Below the pieces are notes generated by a model. That model did no database searches, was not told the origin of the DNA, and saw nothing but the letters and a program-made list of their open reading frames with translations. From JACSRF01 sp964504445 (GTDB lineage: Bacteria; Chloroflexota; Anaerolineae; Promineifilales; Promineifilaceae), in the NCBI GenBank assembly GCA_964504445.1, contig CAZDEO010000017.1:9272-73271 (forward strand): DNA of 64,000 bases. Reading direction: 5' to 3'. The translations under genes and the position numbers were made by a program. Shown in pieces: positions 45,525-54,380 of the stretch. Within the stretch, counting starts at the first letter, position 1; each line of letters starts with the position of its first letter.

Positions 45525-45558
45525 AAAAAAGAGCGCGCACCAATGGGCGCTCTTTTTT
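45525..45558. terminator. Strong bidirectional-type terminator
   Basis: AAAAAAGAGCGC (45525-45536) and GCGCTCTTTTTT (45547-45558) form a perfect 12-bp stem with a ten-base loop, giving T-runs on either strand. It closes the transcript of the small gene and insulates the glycosyltransferase gene. Confidence 0.85.
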
Positions 45559-45660
45559 GTGCTTGCCTGCCCTTGCATAGAGCAAGGCGTTTCTGCACTA
45601 AATTTGCGCGCGGAAGAGTAATTTTCAAAAATCCAGCGCCTCCTGTATGATCTACCTGTT

Positions 45661-48516
45661 ATGGATTTTTTCTTTAGGTTTTCCCGCTCACGCTGGCTGT
45701 ATGTGGCGCTGTTTTTGCTGGCATTGGCTCCCCGGCTGCTGGCTATTGGTCGGTACGTGACGCCGGATGAGCTGATGTGGGTGCAGCGCTCGGTGGCTTT
45801 TCGCGAGGCGCTGCTAGCGGGGGATTGGGCTAATACCCTCGTTACCGGCCATCCAGGGGTGACCACGACCTGGCTGGGGGCGCTGGGTATTTCTGGGCAA
45901 CTGCTGCTGCGTGCGGGGGACACGGCCGTTTACCAATGGATTACGCACCTGGTCTGGATGACGCCCGATAACGTGACCGCTTTCCAGCAACTGGCCCACT
46001 TTCTTTCCGCCGGACGGCTGATGGTGGCGTTGACCAACAGCGCGGGCTTGGTGCTGACATTTTGGTTGGCACGGCCGTTATGGGGCGTAAAGGCAGCCTT
46101 GTTGGGTGCCGTTTTGCTAGCGTTAGACCCCTTTGTCGCCGGGCTGTCTGGCCTGCTGCATGTAGACGGCCTGCTGATGACCTTTACGCTGATTTCCCTG
46201 TTGGCCCTGGCGCGGCTCCGTGAGAGCAAGGGCTTTAGAGATTTGGTCCTTTCTGGTGGCGCTGCCGCTCTCGCCTTCCTCAGCAAATCCCCTGGCTTGC
46301 TCCTTATCCCTCTGGCATTGGCTGCAATTTGGGCACAGAGTTCACAAAGAAAGCACAAAGCGCACGAAGCAGAAACAATGTTTGACGGGAAAAACTCCCC
46401 CCTCCTGCATGCCTTCTCTGTGAACTTTGGGATTCCATTTAAGCAAACCATGATTTGGCTGGGGAGTTATGCCATTGTGGCCATAGCCGTGCTGCCAGCT
46501 GTGGCGACTGCGCCGGTGCAGGTGTGGCAGGTTATCAGCGGCGAAAGCGGGCGGCACGTTGAGAATGCCCTGCGCCCTACCTTTTTCATGGGACAGGCGG
46601 CCTTTGACCACGGACCACTTTTTTACCCGGTGGCGCTGCTGTTGCGCTTGAGTCCGGTGGTGCTGGTAGGCTTGTTGCACCTTCTTTTGAATGCCAGAAA
46701 GCGCAAGGAACTGCGTTCTTTCTTCACCTTGCAAAACCTGATTTTACTCTTGTGGGCGGTGGGCTTTTTGGCCGCCATCACCCTGGCGGTGAAGAAATTT
46801 GACCGCTACATGCTGCCCGCCATACCGGTGTTGACGCTGCTGGCGGCCTGGGGCTGGGCGCAGCTAAAGAGATGGCGCTGGCTGCTCCCAGGGCTGGTCG
46901 GGTTGCAGTGGGTCTACCTGTTGGCTTTTGTCCCTTATCCTTTAGCGGCCTTTAATCCACTGGTGGGCGGCCCTTGGGTGGCGCAGCGGGTTATCACTGT
47001 GGGGTGGGGAGAGGCCATTGGCGCGGCGGGGCGCTGGCTGGCGGCGCAGCCGGACGCAGAGGAGGCAACGGCCGTAGCCAACATTGCACCTTCCCTGGCC
47101 CCCTTCTTTTTGGGCCAAACCTTGCTCGATACACCGGAAAATCGTGCCCAGGCTGATTATGTTATTGTGACGTTAAACGGCCGTCAGCTAGACGGAGACC
47201 CGACCCCCATGCCCGGCGCAGAGCTGCTGCACGTGGTGCGCTATGGCGGGCTGCCGCAGGCGTGGATTTACCGCAATCCGGCGCCCCAGCCGCCGCCCGA
47301 TTTGCCCCAGGTATGGCCGCAACCTTTGATCATGGGCAGTCAGGTGCAGCTTTGGGGCTTTGACGCCATTGCTTGGGAAGATGCTGTGGCAGTTTACCTG
47401 CAATGGGGGCTGTCCGCGCCTACGGCAAACCGCTTCAGCGTCAGGCTGACTTTGCGGGATGGGGCGGGCAACGATTGGGGCGGGCTGGAGACGGCGCTGT
47501 TGAATGATGTGTACTTTTACCCGGTGCATTGGACGCCAGGAGCGCAGCCGGTGGTGCGTTATGAGTTGCCGCGGCCTTTGGCTTTGCCGCCGGGCGACTA
47601 TACTGTGGAATTGAGCCTGTTTGATGGGCAGGGCGCCCAGGCGGCGGTGGTAGACGCCAATGGCGCGTTTCGGGGTGTGGCGGTAGCGAGTGGCCCGGTA
47701 ACGGTACGGCCGCGGGAAACCATTCCGCCGCTGACAGCGCTGGATTTTCCCGTTGAGAGTGATGGGCTATGGCTGGCAGGGGCGCTGCGCTTGCGGGGTC
47801 ATTCGCCCCTGCCGGAAAGCGTGTTGACGGGTGGCAAGGTGACGGTTGATTTGTTCTGGCAGGGGGAACGGCTGTTGCCCGCCCAGTTGCCCATTACCCT
47901 GATGTTGGGGGGGCAGGTTGTGGCGCAGCAGTTGGTGAGCCGCTACGACACCAGCCTGTGGCGGCCTGGCGAGCTGGTGCAGGAGAAGGTGACGTTTACC
48001 GTGCCACCGGATATGACTGACGGAGAAGCTACCCTGACGTTGCGGGTGGCGGATGGGTTACCCGTGGTCTTGGGCAGGATTTATTTGCAGGAAACGGACC
48101 GCCTGTTTGTGCTGCCTGAAGATGTGGCGGTGCCGCTGGTTTATGATTTTGGCGGGGTGCTGGCCTTGCGTGGTATGAGTGTGGCGACGGGGCGTGCGGG
48201 GGAAACGGCCGTGATCACGCTCACCTGGCAGGTACAAAGCCAGCCGGCGGCACTGTACACGGCCTTTGTGCATTTGCTCACCCCAGATGGCAGTATTGCC
48301 ACCCAGTCTGATCAGTGGCCGGGTGGTCAGCCTACGGACAGCTATGTGCCCGGAGAAGTCATTGTAGACGTCATTGGGCTGGATATTCCGCCCGAGCTGT
48401 CGCCGGGGGAGTATATGTTGCGGGCGGGGGTGTACACGGCCGCAGACGGCGCCCGCCTGCCGGTAAATGGGGCAGATTTTGTGCTGCTGCCGCTGCCGTT
48501 CGTGATACGGCCGTGA
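45661..48516 (+). CDS. GT39-type membrane glycosyltransferase with C-terminal beta domains
   Basis: The N-terminal 430 residues have about ten to twelve spans and the GT39/ArnT-like start: RLLAIGRYVTPDELMWVQRS with the catalytic-type Asp-Glu, then VTGHPGVTTTW. The C-terminal 450 residues are soluble beta-sandwich-like modules (PLALPPGDYTVELSLFDGQG, ELSPGEYMLRAGVYTAADGA), probably extracytoplasmic. It should transfer sugar from a polyprenyl donor. Residues around 224-262 form a hydrophilic insertion between two spans, encoded by a palindromic repeat (46338-46430). No ribosome-binding site is visible. Confidence 0.85.
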   Translation: MDFFFRFSRSRWLYVALFLLALAPRLLAIGRYVTPDELMWVQRSVAFREALLAGDWANTLVTGHPGVTTTWLGALGISGQLLLRAGDTAVYQWITHLVWMTPDNVTAFQQLAHFLSAGRLMVALTNSAGLVLTFWLARPLWGVKAALLGAVLLALDPFVAGLSGLLHVDGLLMTFTLISLLALARLRESKGFRDLVLSGGAAALAFLSKSPGLLLIPLALAAIWAQSSQRKHKAHEAETMFDGKNSPLLHAFSVNFGIPFKQTMIWLGSYAIVAIAVLPAVATAPVQVWQVISGESGRHVENALRPTFFMGQAAFDHGPLFYPVALLLRLSPVVLVGLLHLLLNARKRKELRSFFTLQNLILLLWAVGFLAAITLAVKKFDRYMLPAIPVLTLLAAWGWAQLKRWRWLLPGLVGLQWVYLLAFVPYPLAAFNPLVGGPWVAQRVITVGWGEAIGAAGRWLAAQPDAEEATAVANIAPSLAPFFLGQTLLDTPENRAQADYVIVTLNGRQLDGDPTPMPGAELLHVVRYGGLPQAWIYRNPAPQPPPDLPQVWPQPLIMGSQVQLWGFDAIAWEDAVAVYLQWGLSAPTANRFSVRLTLRDGAGNDWGGLETALLNDVYFYPVHWTPGAQPVVRYELPRPLALPPGDYTVELSLFDGQGAQAAVVDANGAFRGVAVASGPVTVRPRETIPPLTALDFPVESDGLWLAGALRLRGHSPLPESVLTGGKVTVDLFWQGERLLPAQLPITLMLGGQVVAQQLVSRYDTSLWRPGELVQEKVTFTVPPDMTDGEATLTLRVADGLPVVLGRIYLQETDRLFVLPEDVAVPLVYDFGGVLALRGMSVATGRAGETAVITLTWQVQSQPAALYTAFVHLLTPDGSIATQSDQWPGGQPTDSYVPGEVIVDVIGLDIPPELSPGEYMLRAGVYTAADGARLPVNGADFVLLPLPFVIRP
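46338..46430. repeat. Palindromic repeat element inside the GT39 reading frame
   Basis: AGTTCACAAAGAA (46339-46351) and TTCTCTGTGAACT (46414-46426) are inverted repeats with one mismatch in 13, flanking a G/A-rich centre that itself holds GGGA-AAAAC-TCCC (46388-46400). The style matches the CGCAGAG-type element at 40640-40746. The frame stays open across it and adds about 35 polar residues between two membrane spans. Confidence 0.6.
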
Positions 48517-48535
48517 GGAGGTTTGCAACCAGTTT

Positions 48536-50878
48536 TTAGAGGGGCGGCCAGAAAAGGGGGGCCAGCACTATAGTCGTGAGTAAAACCAAGAGCATGAGGG
48601 GCAGCCCAACTTTGATGTAATCACTAAATTTGTAGCCCCCAGGCCCCATGATGAGGACGTTGGCGGGGTGACCTACGGGGCTGAGAAAGCTGGAAGAAGC
48701 GGCAATAGCAACGACAATCATGAACGTGTAGGGGGAGGCGCTCAGATCCAGGGCGGTGTTGATGGCAATGGGGGCCATGAGTACGGTGACGACGGGGCTG
48801 GGCATGGTTTGCGCTGCCAGGTTCGTGAGGAGAAAGATGCCCGCCAGAACGGCCGTGATGCCAATTCCCCCCAATCCGTTGACCACTTGCTCGGCTAGAA
48901 ACTGGGCGGTTCCGCTGTTTTGCATGGCCAGGCCCATGGGCAACATGCCCGCAATGAGGAATACCGCTTTCCATTCGATATAGCGATAGGCTTCCTCCAT
49001 GTTCAGGCATCCGGTGAGGATCATGAAGGTTGCGCTGATGATGGCGGAAATGGCAATGGGCAGCCAGCCGGCCATTACGGGTACCAGCAATATGATGAGG
49101 GCCAGCACGGCCAGGGGTGCTTTTTCCAGTCGCGGCGAGGGCTGCGATTCGGTGCGCAAGACCACAAAATCAGGTTCTTGCCCCAGGAGGTTGAGCTTTT
49201 CTCGTGCCCCGTGGAGCAGCAGGGCGTCGCCCATTTGCAGGCTCATTTCGCGTAAGTTGTGGCGGTACGGCCGTCCGCGCCGCCAGATGGCCAGTACATT
49301 GAGGCCATATTTTTCGCGAAAATATATCTCTTGCAGTGTGCGCCCTTCCAGCGTGGTGTAGGGGGAAAGAATGACTTCTACCAGCCCTACGCGCTCGGAC
49401 TCCAGGCTTTGCGGATTGGGCGGTTCTTCTTCTTGGACCAATTCTTCCAGGCCGCGGAGAATGGCAATGTCTTTTTCATAGCCTTGCACCAGCAGCCGAT
49501 CTCCGGCTTGTAGCCGGTCGTCAGGCCCGGGCAGCAGCCGGGTTTCGTCCTCCCGCACAATGGCCAACACGCGCAGGCCAAAGGCATCGCCCAAACGGCT
49601 TTCCAGTAAGGAACGGCCGTTGAGTAATGAATCCTCCGGCAAACGAATAAACACCAGGCTGTCTTCCAAGTGGTAAGCGGCTAATGTTTTGGGCGGAGAA
49701 ATCACAAAGGCCTTTTTCAGGGCCAGGGCATCTATAGCTTCCTGCGTTCCTTGCACCAGAAGCGTGTCTGTAGCCTGCAACGGGAGCTGTTGAAATTGAC
49801 GGGTTAACACATCCCCATTGCGCCGCACGGCTAATACATTTAACCCGTAGTGCTGGCGAAAGTGCAAAGTTTCCAGGCTTTTTCCCAGAAAAGAAGCAAG
49901 AGGTGTCGGCTGCGCTTCGGCCAAAATAATGCCCGATGCCGTGATGTCTTTGAGGGTTGGCTGCAGCCGGACATCTGTGAAAAGATGGCGCAAATGGAAG
50001 CTGGCTAACTCGTCTTGTCGCCCCATCACCAGCAAGCGATCACCCCCATTGAGCAGAGTATCACCCTTGGGCGAGTAGTTGACGTGACCATTATGCAAAA
50101 TAGCCACCACGTTCAGCCCTAATAATGAGCCAATGCGGCTCTCCCCCAACGGCACATCGGCCAGGGCGCCATTGTCGGGTATGCGCAAGGTAAAGAGACG
50201 CTGGCTCAGGTTATACGCATCCTCTAGCCTGGTGTTGTTGGGTCTGATGGTTTCGCCAATGACGTCCCGGTTGGGCAGCAGGTGCCGTCCAAGAATTATC
50301 ATGTACAAAATTCCCAAGGATAGAATAATTCCGCCCAGGGGTGTGAAATCGAACATGGAAAAGGGCGTATATCCGGCTTCACGGAGGGCATCGCTGGCCA
50401 GGATGTTAGGCGGGGTGCCGATGAGGGTGGTGAGGCCACCCAGCAGCGAGCCAGTGGCCAGGGGCATGAGTAGGCGGGAGGGCGAGCGCCCTGTGCGATG
50501 GGCAATTTCGACAACGACGGGCAGCAGCAGGGCCGCAACGCCTACATTGTTCATGAAGGCGGAGAGCGAGCCAGCGGTAAGCATGATGATGAAGATGAGG
50601 CGGGCTTCGCCGCTTCCGGCCAGGCGCAACACCTGCTGGCCGATCCAGTTGGCAATGCCGGTTTGCGAAAGGCCGCCACTGATGATGAAAACGGCCCACA
50701 CGGTGACGACGGCGGGGTTGCTGAAACCGGAAATAGCTTCTGTGGGTGTAACGAGCCGTGTCACGGTGAGGCTGATGAGTACCAGGAGGGCAATGAGATC
50801 TACCCGCAACCGCTCGCTAATGAATAGGGCAACGGCTATGGTCAGGATTACCAGGGTTAGGATAATGGAGGGTGTCAA
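48536..50878 (-). CDS. SLC13-family permease with four RCK_C (TrkA-C) domains
   Basis: This 780-residue transporter has an N-terminal set of spans (with SAFMNNVGVAALLLPVV and GGLTTLIGTPPNIL, the first SNT-type motif region) and a C-terminal set (NLAAQTMPSPVVTVLMAPIAIN, SSSFLSPVGHPANVLIMGPGGY). Between them lie four TrkA-C-like modules (about 210-290, 300-380, 400-480 and 500-580), each ending in a DTLLVQG or DRLLVQG type strand. SLC13 members move sulfate, dicarboxylates or other anions. Four RCK_C modules are more than the usual two. It ends the operon with Usp and TauE-type genes. Confidence 0.92.
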   Translation of the reverse strand: MTPSIILTLVILTIAVALFISERLRVDLIALLVLISLTVTRLVTPTEAISGFSNPAVVTVWAVFIISGGLSQTGIANWIGQQVLRLAGSGEARLIFIIMLTAGSLSAFMNNVGVAALLLPVVVEIAHRTGRSPSRLLMPLATGSLLGGLTTLIGTPPNILASDALREAGYTPFSMFDFTPLGGIILSLGILYMIILGRHLLPNRDVIGETIRPNNTRLEDAYNLSQRLFTLRIPDNGALADVPLGESRIGSLLGLNVVAILHNGHVNYSPKGDTLLNGGDRLLVMGRQDELASFHLRHLFTDVRLQPTLKDITASGIILAEAQPTPLASFLGKSLETLHFRQHYGLNVLAVRRNGDVLTRQFQQLPLQATDTLLVQGTQEAIDALALKKAFVISPPKTLAAYHLEDSLVFIRLPEDSLLNGRSLLESRLGDAFGLRVLAIVREDETRLLPGPDDRLQAGDRLLVQGYEKDIAILRGLEELVQEEEPPNPQSLESERVGLVEVILSPYTTLEGRTLQEIYFREKYGLNVLAIWRRGRPYRHNLREMSLQMGDALLLHGAREKLNLLGQEPDFVVLRTESQPSPRLEKAPLAVLALIILLVPVMAGWLPIAISAIISATFMILTGCLNMEEAYRYIEWKAVFLIAGMLPMGLAMQNSGTAQFLAEQVVNGLGGIGITAVLAGIFLLTNLAAQTMPSPVVTVLMAPIAINTALDLSASPYTFMIVVAIAASSSFLSPVGHPANVLIMGPGGYKFSDYIKVGLPLMLLVLLTTIVLAPLFWPPL

Positions 50879-50881
50879 GGG

Positions 50882-51700
50882 TTACAATTCTCCACGTATG
50901 ATGAGAACGGAACAGGGCGCATTATCGATTATTTTGGGGTTTACCTTACCCAGTAGAAGGCTGTTTAAGAGGTTAGCCTCCATGGGTGCGCCGAGCAGTA
51001 TTAGATCGTAGTTTCCTTCATGGGCTTCGGCCAGCACTTCATCGGTGGTAATGCCGCGTCTCAGTTTTAGTTCGGCTAGAATTTGTGCCTGCACCAGGTG
51101 CGCCGAGGCCCATTTCAGGTGTTGGGCCACGGGGGTGTTGGTTTGCAGTATTTCTGGTAGGGTCTCTTCCATTTCTCCCAGGCCGGCATACATGCCGGGT
51201 ATGAGTTCGACTACGTGAAGCAAGGTGACTTCGGCCTGGGCGGCGTGGGCCAGGGCTGCACCGCTGCGGATAACCAGTTCGCTGTTAACATGCCCGCTGG
51301 TGCAGATGAGGAGGCGCCGGATTTGGGTGGTTTGGCCTTTGGCAATCAGCACGGAAATGTTAGCCTGGTTGGCTACTTTGTGGGTGACAGATTGTAGGAA
51401 TTGGTCCCACAAACTGCGCATGGCATGGGCGCCGATGACTATGAGGCCGTAGTTGCCGCTTTGGGCTTTGCGCAGGATTTCTTTAGCGGGGGGACCCAGG
51501 GCCACGGCCGTTTCTGTTTCGGGGGTGGGAATGAGCTTGCGCGCTTCTTCCAGGGTGATGACGGCCGTTTCTGTTTCTTGTTCATCAGCTACTACCTTTA
51601 AGAGCGTGATGGGTCGCCTCAGCAGCTCTCCCATAAGAGACCCTAACGTGACGGTTGATTGGGCATAGGGCAAATTACTGACACAGATTAACACATTCAT
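50882..51700 (-). CDS. Universal stress protein with two UspA domains
   Basis: This 272-residue protein has two tandem UspA-like domains. The second is complete with the ATP-binding pattern LILLGAPMEAN and a terminal SVLIIRG; the first ends in GLIVIGAHAMRS and ISVLIAKG. It likely binds ATP or AMP and tunes partner activity. It lies three bases upstream of the SLC13 gene and is probably translated with it. A regulatory role on the transporter is inferred from position. Confidence 0.9.
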   Translation of the reverse strand: MNVLICVSNLPYAQSTVTLGSLMGELLRRPITLLKVVADEQETETAVITLEEARKLIPTPETETAVALGPPAKEILRKAQSGNYGLIVIGAHAMRSLWDQFLQSVTHKVANQANISVLIAKGQTTQIRRLLICTSGHVNSELVIRSGAALAHAAQAEVTLLHVVELIPGMYAGLGEMEETLPEILQTNTPVAQHLKWASAHLVQAQILAELKLRRGITTDEVLAEAHEGNYDLILLGAPMEANLLNSLLLGKVNPKIIDNAPCSVLIIRGEL

Positions 51701-51726
51701 AGGACAAAACCCTCGCAGCTGCAGTC

Positions 51727-52635
51727 CTAAAATTCTGGAACGCCACCGCCTAACAGACGAATAATAACCAACAAGGCGCCAATGAGCGGTAAAACCGAGA
51801 AAAATAAACGAATGCGTGGCCCGGCAAAGTAGCGAGTAGCGACAGCGCCAATTTGGGCGCCAATGGCAGCCCCAGTGTGCATCACCAACGCCATGAGGAT
51901 ATCTACATTTCCTTTCAGGGCGTGGGTAAGGGTTCCATATCCAGCTGAAAACACAATCTCAAACAGATCTGTACCAACCGCAACATGGGTGGGTACTCCC
52001 AAGAAGTAGATGAGCATGGGCATCCGGATAAATCCCCCGCCAACCCCCAAAGCCCCTGCCAGCACGCCTGTAATCATGCCTACTCCCAAAACCACCCATA
52101 ATGAAATTTCTTTGATGCCAGACCCGGGGAGAGAGATCATAGGCCAAATGTTGATGGTGTGTACCCGTTTGGAAAGCCGGGCAAAGGCCAGGGCCTCCGA
52201 TACAGCTAACTTTTCGGTACGAATCATGCGTATGGCCTTGACGCTTTCCCAGGCGGTGAATGTGCTAATGATGACCAGGATGATGATATAGGTGATGCCA
52301 ATAACCTGGTCAATATTGCCAGCGTTCTCTAGCGCTTCAATGATGTTTGCGCCAATTTCTACACCAATGATAGTACCTGCGATCATGAGAGCGCCAAGCT
52401 TGATATCAACGTGGCCCAGCGTGCGGTGGCGCTTGGCTGCGACAATAGATTTCCCGGTCATATGGGCTAAATCTGTCCCCACCACAAAATTCATGGGCAC
52501 GCCAGACCAAAACATGAGGGGGCCGGCCAGGAATCCACCACCTACGCCAAAAAACCCGCCCAGCATGCCCACTATGAAGCCGATGCCAATGAGGAAGAAT
52601 GGGTTGATGGTTACGCCGGTGATGGGGAATTCCAT
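51727..52635 (-). CDS. TauE/SafE-family sulfite/anion exporter
   Basis: This 302-residue protein has about eight spans and the family's paired motifs: GMLGGFFGVGGGFLAGPLM near the start and GVLAGALGVGGGFIRMPML in the second half. GTDLAHMTGKSIVAAKRHRTLGHVD is the typical cytoplasmic loop. Family members export sulfite, sulfoacetate or similar anions. It stands between a small membrane protein and the universal stress gene, and the SLC13 permease follows, which suggests an oxyanion transport operon. Confidence 0.92.
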   Translation of the reverse strand: MEFPITGVTINPFFLIGIGFIVGMLGGFFGVGGGFLAGPLMFWSGVPMNFVVGTDLAHMTGKSIVAAKRHRTLGHVDIKLGALMIAGTIIGVEIGANIIEALENAGNIDQVIGITYIIILVIISTFTAWESVKAIRMIRTEKLAVSEALAFARLSKRVHTINIWPMISLPGSGIKEISLWVVLGVGMITGVLAGALGVGGGFIRMPMLIYFLGVPTHVAVGTDLFEIVFSAGYGTLTHALKGNVDILMALVMHTGAAIGAQIGAVATRYFAGPRIRLFFSVLPLIGALLVIIRLLGGGVPEF

Positions 52636-52639
52636 AGGG

Positions 52640-52885
52640 TTACTCCATCTTTTCTAAACCGAGGCGGGTGATCAAAAATGAGGTAACCCATTCTAAAAAG
52701 ACCCCTTGTACCACAATGAGGACCAGCGCGGCGATAGCGTAAACGAGAGGATTAAGATGAAAGACGCGGTTTAGAGGCTCGCCCAAAAAGCGCAGGACAC
52801 CCAAAAAGTAGAGTATGAGTAATACAGCGTATACCCCAAGTTCGATTAGAAAATTTCGCAGCAATCGTTTGTGTTGGGTTTTCAT
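52640..52885 (-). CDS. Small two-span membrane protein
   Basis: The 81-residue product has two hydrophobic segments (LGVYAVLLILYFLGVLRFLG and VYAIAALVLIVVQGVFLEW). I know no function. It ends four bases before the TauE/SafE gene and is the first gene of that operon, so it may be an accessory subunit of one of the transporters. Confidence 0.7.
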   Translation of the reverse strand: MKTQHKRLLRNFLIELGVYAVLLILYFLGVLRFLGEPLNRVFHLNPLVYAIAALVLIVVQGVFLEWVTSFLITRLGLEKME

Positions 52886-52956
52886 GGTTTTCCCCTTGGT
52901 TGTTGCCGTTCACGGACGTATTCTACCACCATTTGCGGCCAGCCCGGCCTTTTGTG

Positions 52957-54150
52957 CTACAGGGTGTTTTGTAACTGTAATGCGCGATATCCTTGTTTTT
53001 TGCGGTCTTTTATGAGGCGCAGGGTGTGGGGGCTATTTAACAGGCGGAAGGCATAGCTGCTTTTGGTGGTGAGCAAGCAACGGCCGTTTTCCGCTAATCT
53101 CTGCTGCAGGGCCGGGAGCAGGTGTTGGTCCCACGGAACCCCGGGGTCAACGTCAGGAAAGAGGATGATCCAGTCGTAACGGCCGTCGAGAGCCAAGAAG
53201 TGCGGCAGATGGCGTAGAGAAATGGCCGCCGGGTCCGCGCCATAGGCCAGTAAATTGGCCTGGCTAATTTGCAAACTCAGGGCATCCCGGCCGGCCAGGG
53301 TTAAGTGGGCCAGCCGGTTTTGGGCTGTTTGCTGTAAAAACAGAGGGATGTGCCCCTGCCCAGGGTTCCATGCCAGGATGTGGCCGCTGAAGACCTCCTG
53401 TTTCAAGGTATTGAGAGCCAGCGTGGTGTAATGGCCCAGCGTGTCAAATTCGGGCAGGTTGTAGACGGTGCGCAAGGCGAGACTGTGTTGCCCCAGCCTG
53501 AATGGAAATTGGCCCCGGGTGTAGGGGCGTAAAGGGTCATCGACGTCTACCCAGGGCTGCCCGCCGGAAAAATGGAAGACGGTGTGCCCTTTGCTGCTTT
53601 CTGAATAGGTGATTTCGCTTCCTTGCTGCTGCAAAACCGTGGTGACGAAGTCGGCCAGGGGATTGACAACGACGACGGCCGTTGTTCCCCGAGGATTCAT
53701 TTTGACCGCCATCATGCCCAGCCAATGCTGCAGTACCGGCCCGCCTGCTTTGCCCGGCAGGTTGGCCAGGATTAAGTCGAAGGTTCTTGGTAAATTTTCA
53801 AAGGCGAGCCCGCCTACGGCCGTTACCCCCCGCACTTTGTTCTGGCGAGCGTTGAGCTGGGTAAAAGCAACCGCCAATGCATCCCGATCCTGGGCCGTCA
53901 GGGAAACGTGGGGAGCTGCCTTCGCCACAGCCAGGCCCAAAGTCCCCACGCCACATCCCTGGTCCAGCACCGTTTCCACGGCGGATAGGTCAATTTCCTT
54001 AGCAATCGTTTTCAGGAGCAGCCGCGTGCCCACGTCAATATCAAAGCTGCTGAACAGCGATTGCGACAAAGTCACCCGCAATTCTTGCTTTTGAAACCGG
54101 AAAGTGACCTGCTTGTTGCTGAAGTGGGGTAGAAAGGTGTCTAGCTCCAT
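52957..54150 (-). CDS. Tandem methyltransferase-fold protein (RsmC/RlmG-like)
   Basis: ATG 54150 (MELDTFLPHFSN) is preferred: the upstream extension, though open, runs into the rseP promoter region. The 397-residue protein has a first domain with motif I VLDQGCGVGTLGLAVAK and a motif IV-like ILANLPGKAGG in place of the usual NPPY/F. The second domain is a degenerate Rossmann unit (LAWNPGQGHIPLFL). Such two-domain proteins usually methylate guanine N2 in rRNA. In E. coli RsmC the second domain is the active one; here the intact motif I is in the first. Start and substrate are uncertain. Confidence 0.7.
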   Translation of the reverse strand: MELDTFLPHFSNKQVTFRFQKQELRVTLSQSLFSSFDIDVGTRLLLKTIAKEIDLSAVETVLDQGCGVGTLGLAVAKAAPHVSLTAQDRDALAVAFTQLNARQNKVRGVTAVGGLAFENLPRTFDLILANLPGKAGGPVLQHWLGMMAVKMNPRGTTAVVVVNPLADFVTTVLQQQGSEITYSESSKGHTVFHFSGGQPWVDVDDPLRPYTRGQFPFRLGQHSLALRTVYNLPEFDTLGHYTTLALNTLKQEVFSGHILAWNPGQGHIPLFLQQTAQNRLAHLTLAGRDALSLQISQANLLAYGADPAAISLRHLPHFLALDGRYDWIILFPDVDPGVPWDQHLLPALQQRLAENGRCLLTTKSSYAFRLLNSPHTLRLIKDRKKQGYRALQLQNTL

Positions 54151-54380
54151 AAGCAGCAGATTATCAATAACGACCCATTTTCGCAAGATTCTGATTAGAT
54201 TCTTGCCAACCAAAGATCCCTCTGTTCCAGGCTGGTTAGAATGCTGTAAGTTCACCTGGGCTTTGGTTGCTTTGCCTCTGATAGGGGGCGTATAATCCAA
54301 CCACATCTTATTTTTGAAGAGGACGTACGTGTTATGTGCTCCTATCGCAGGGTAAACCAATGCGGGGATGGTACGAGTAA

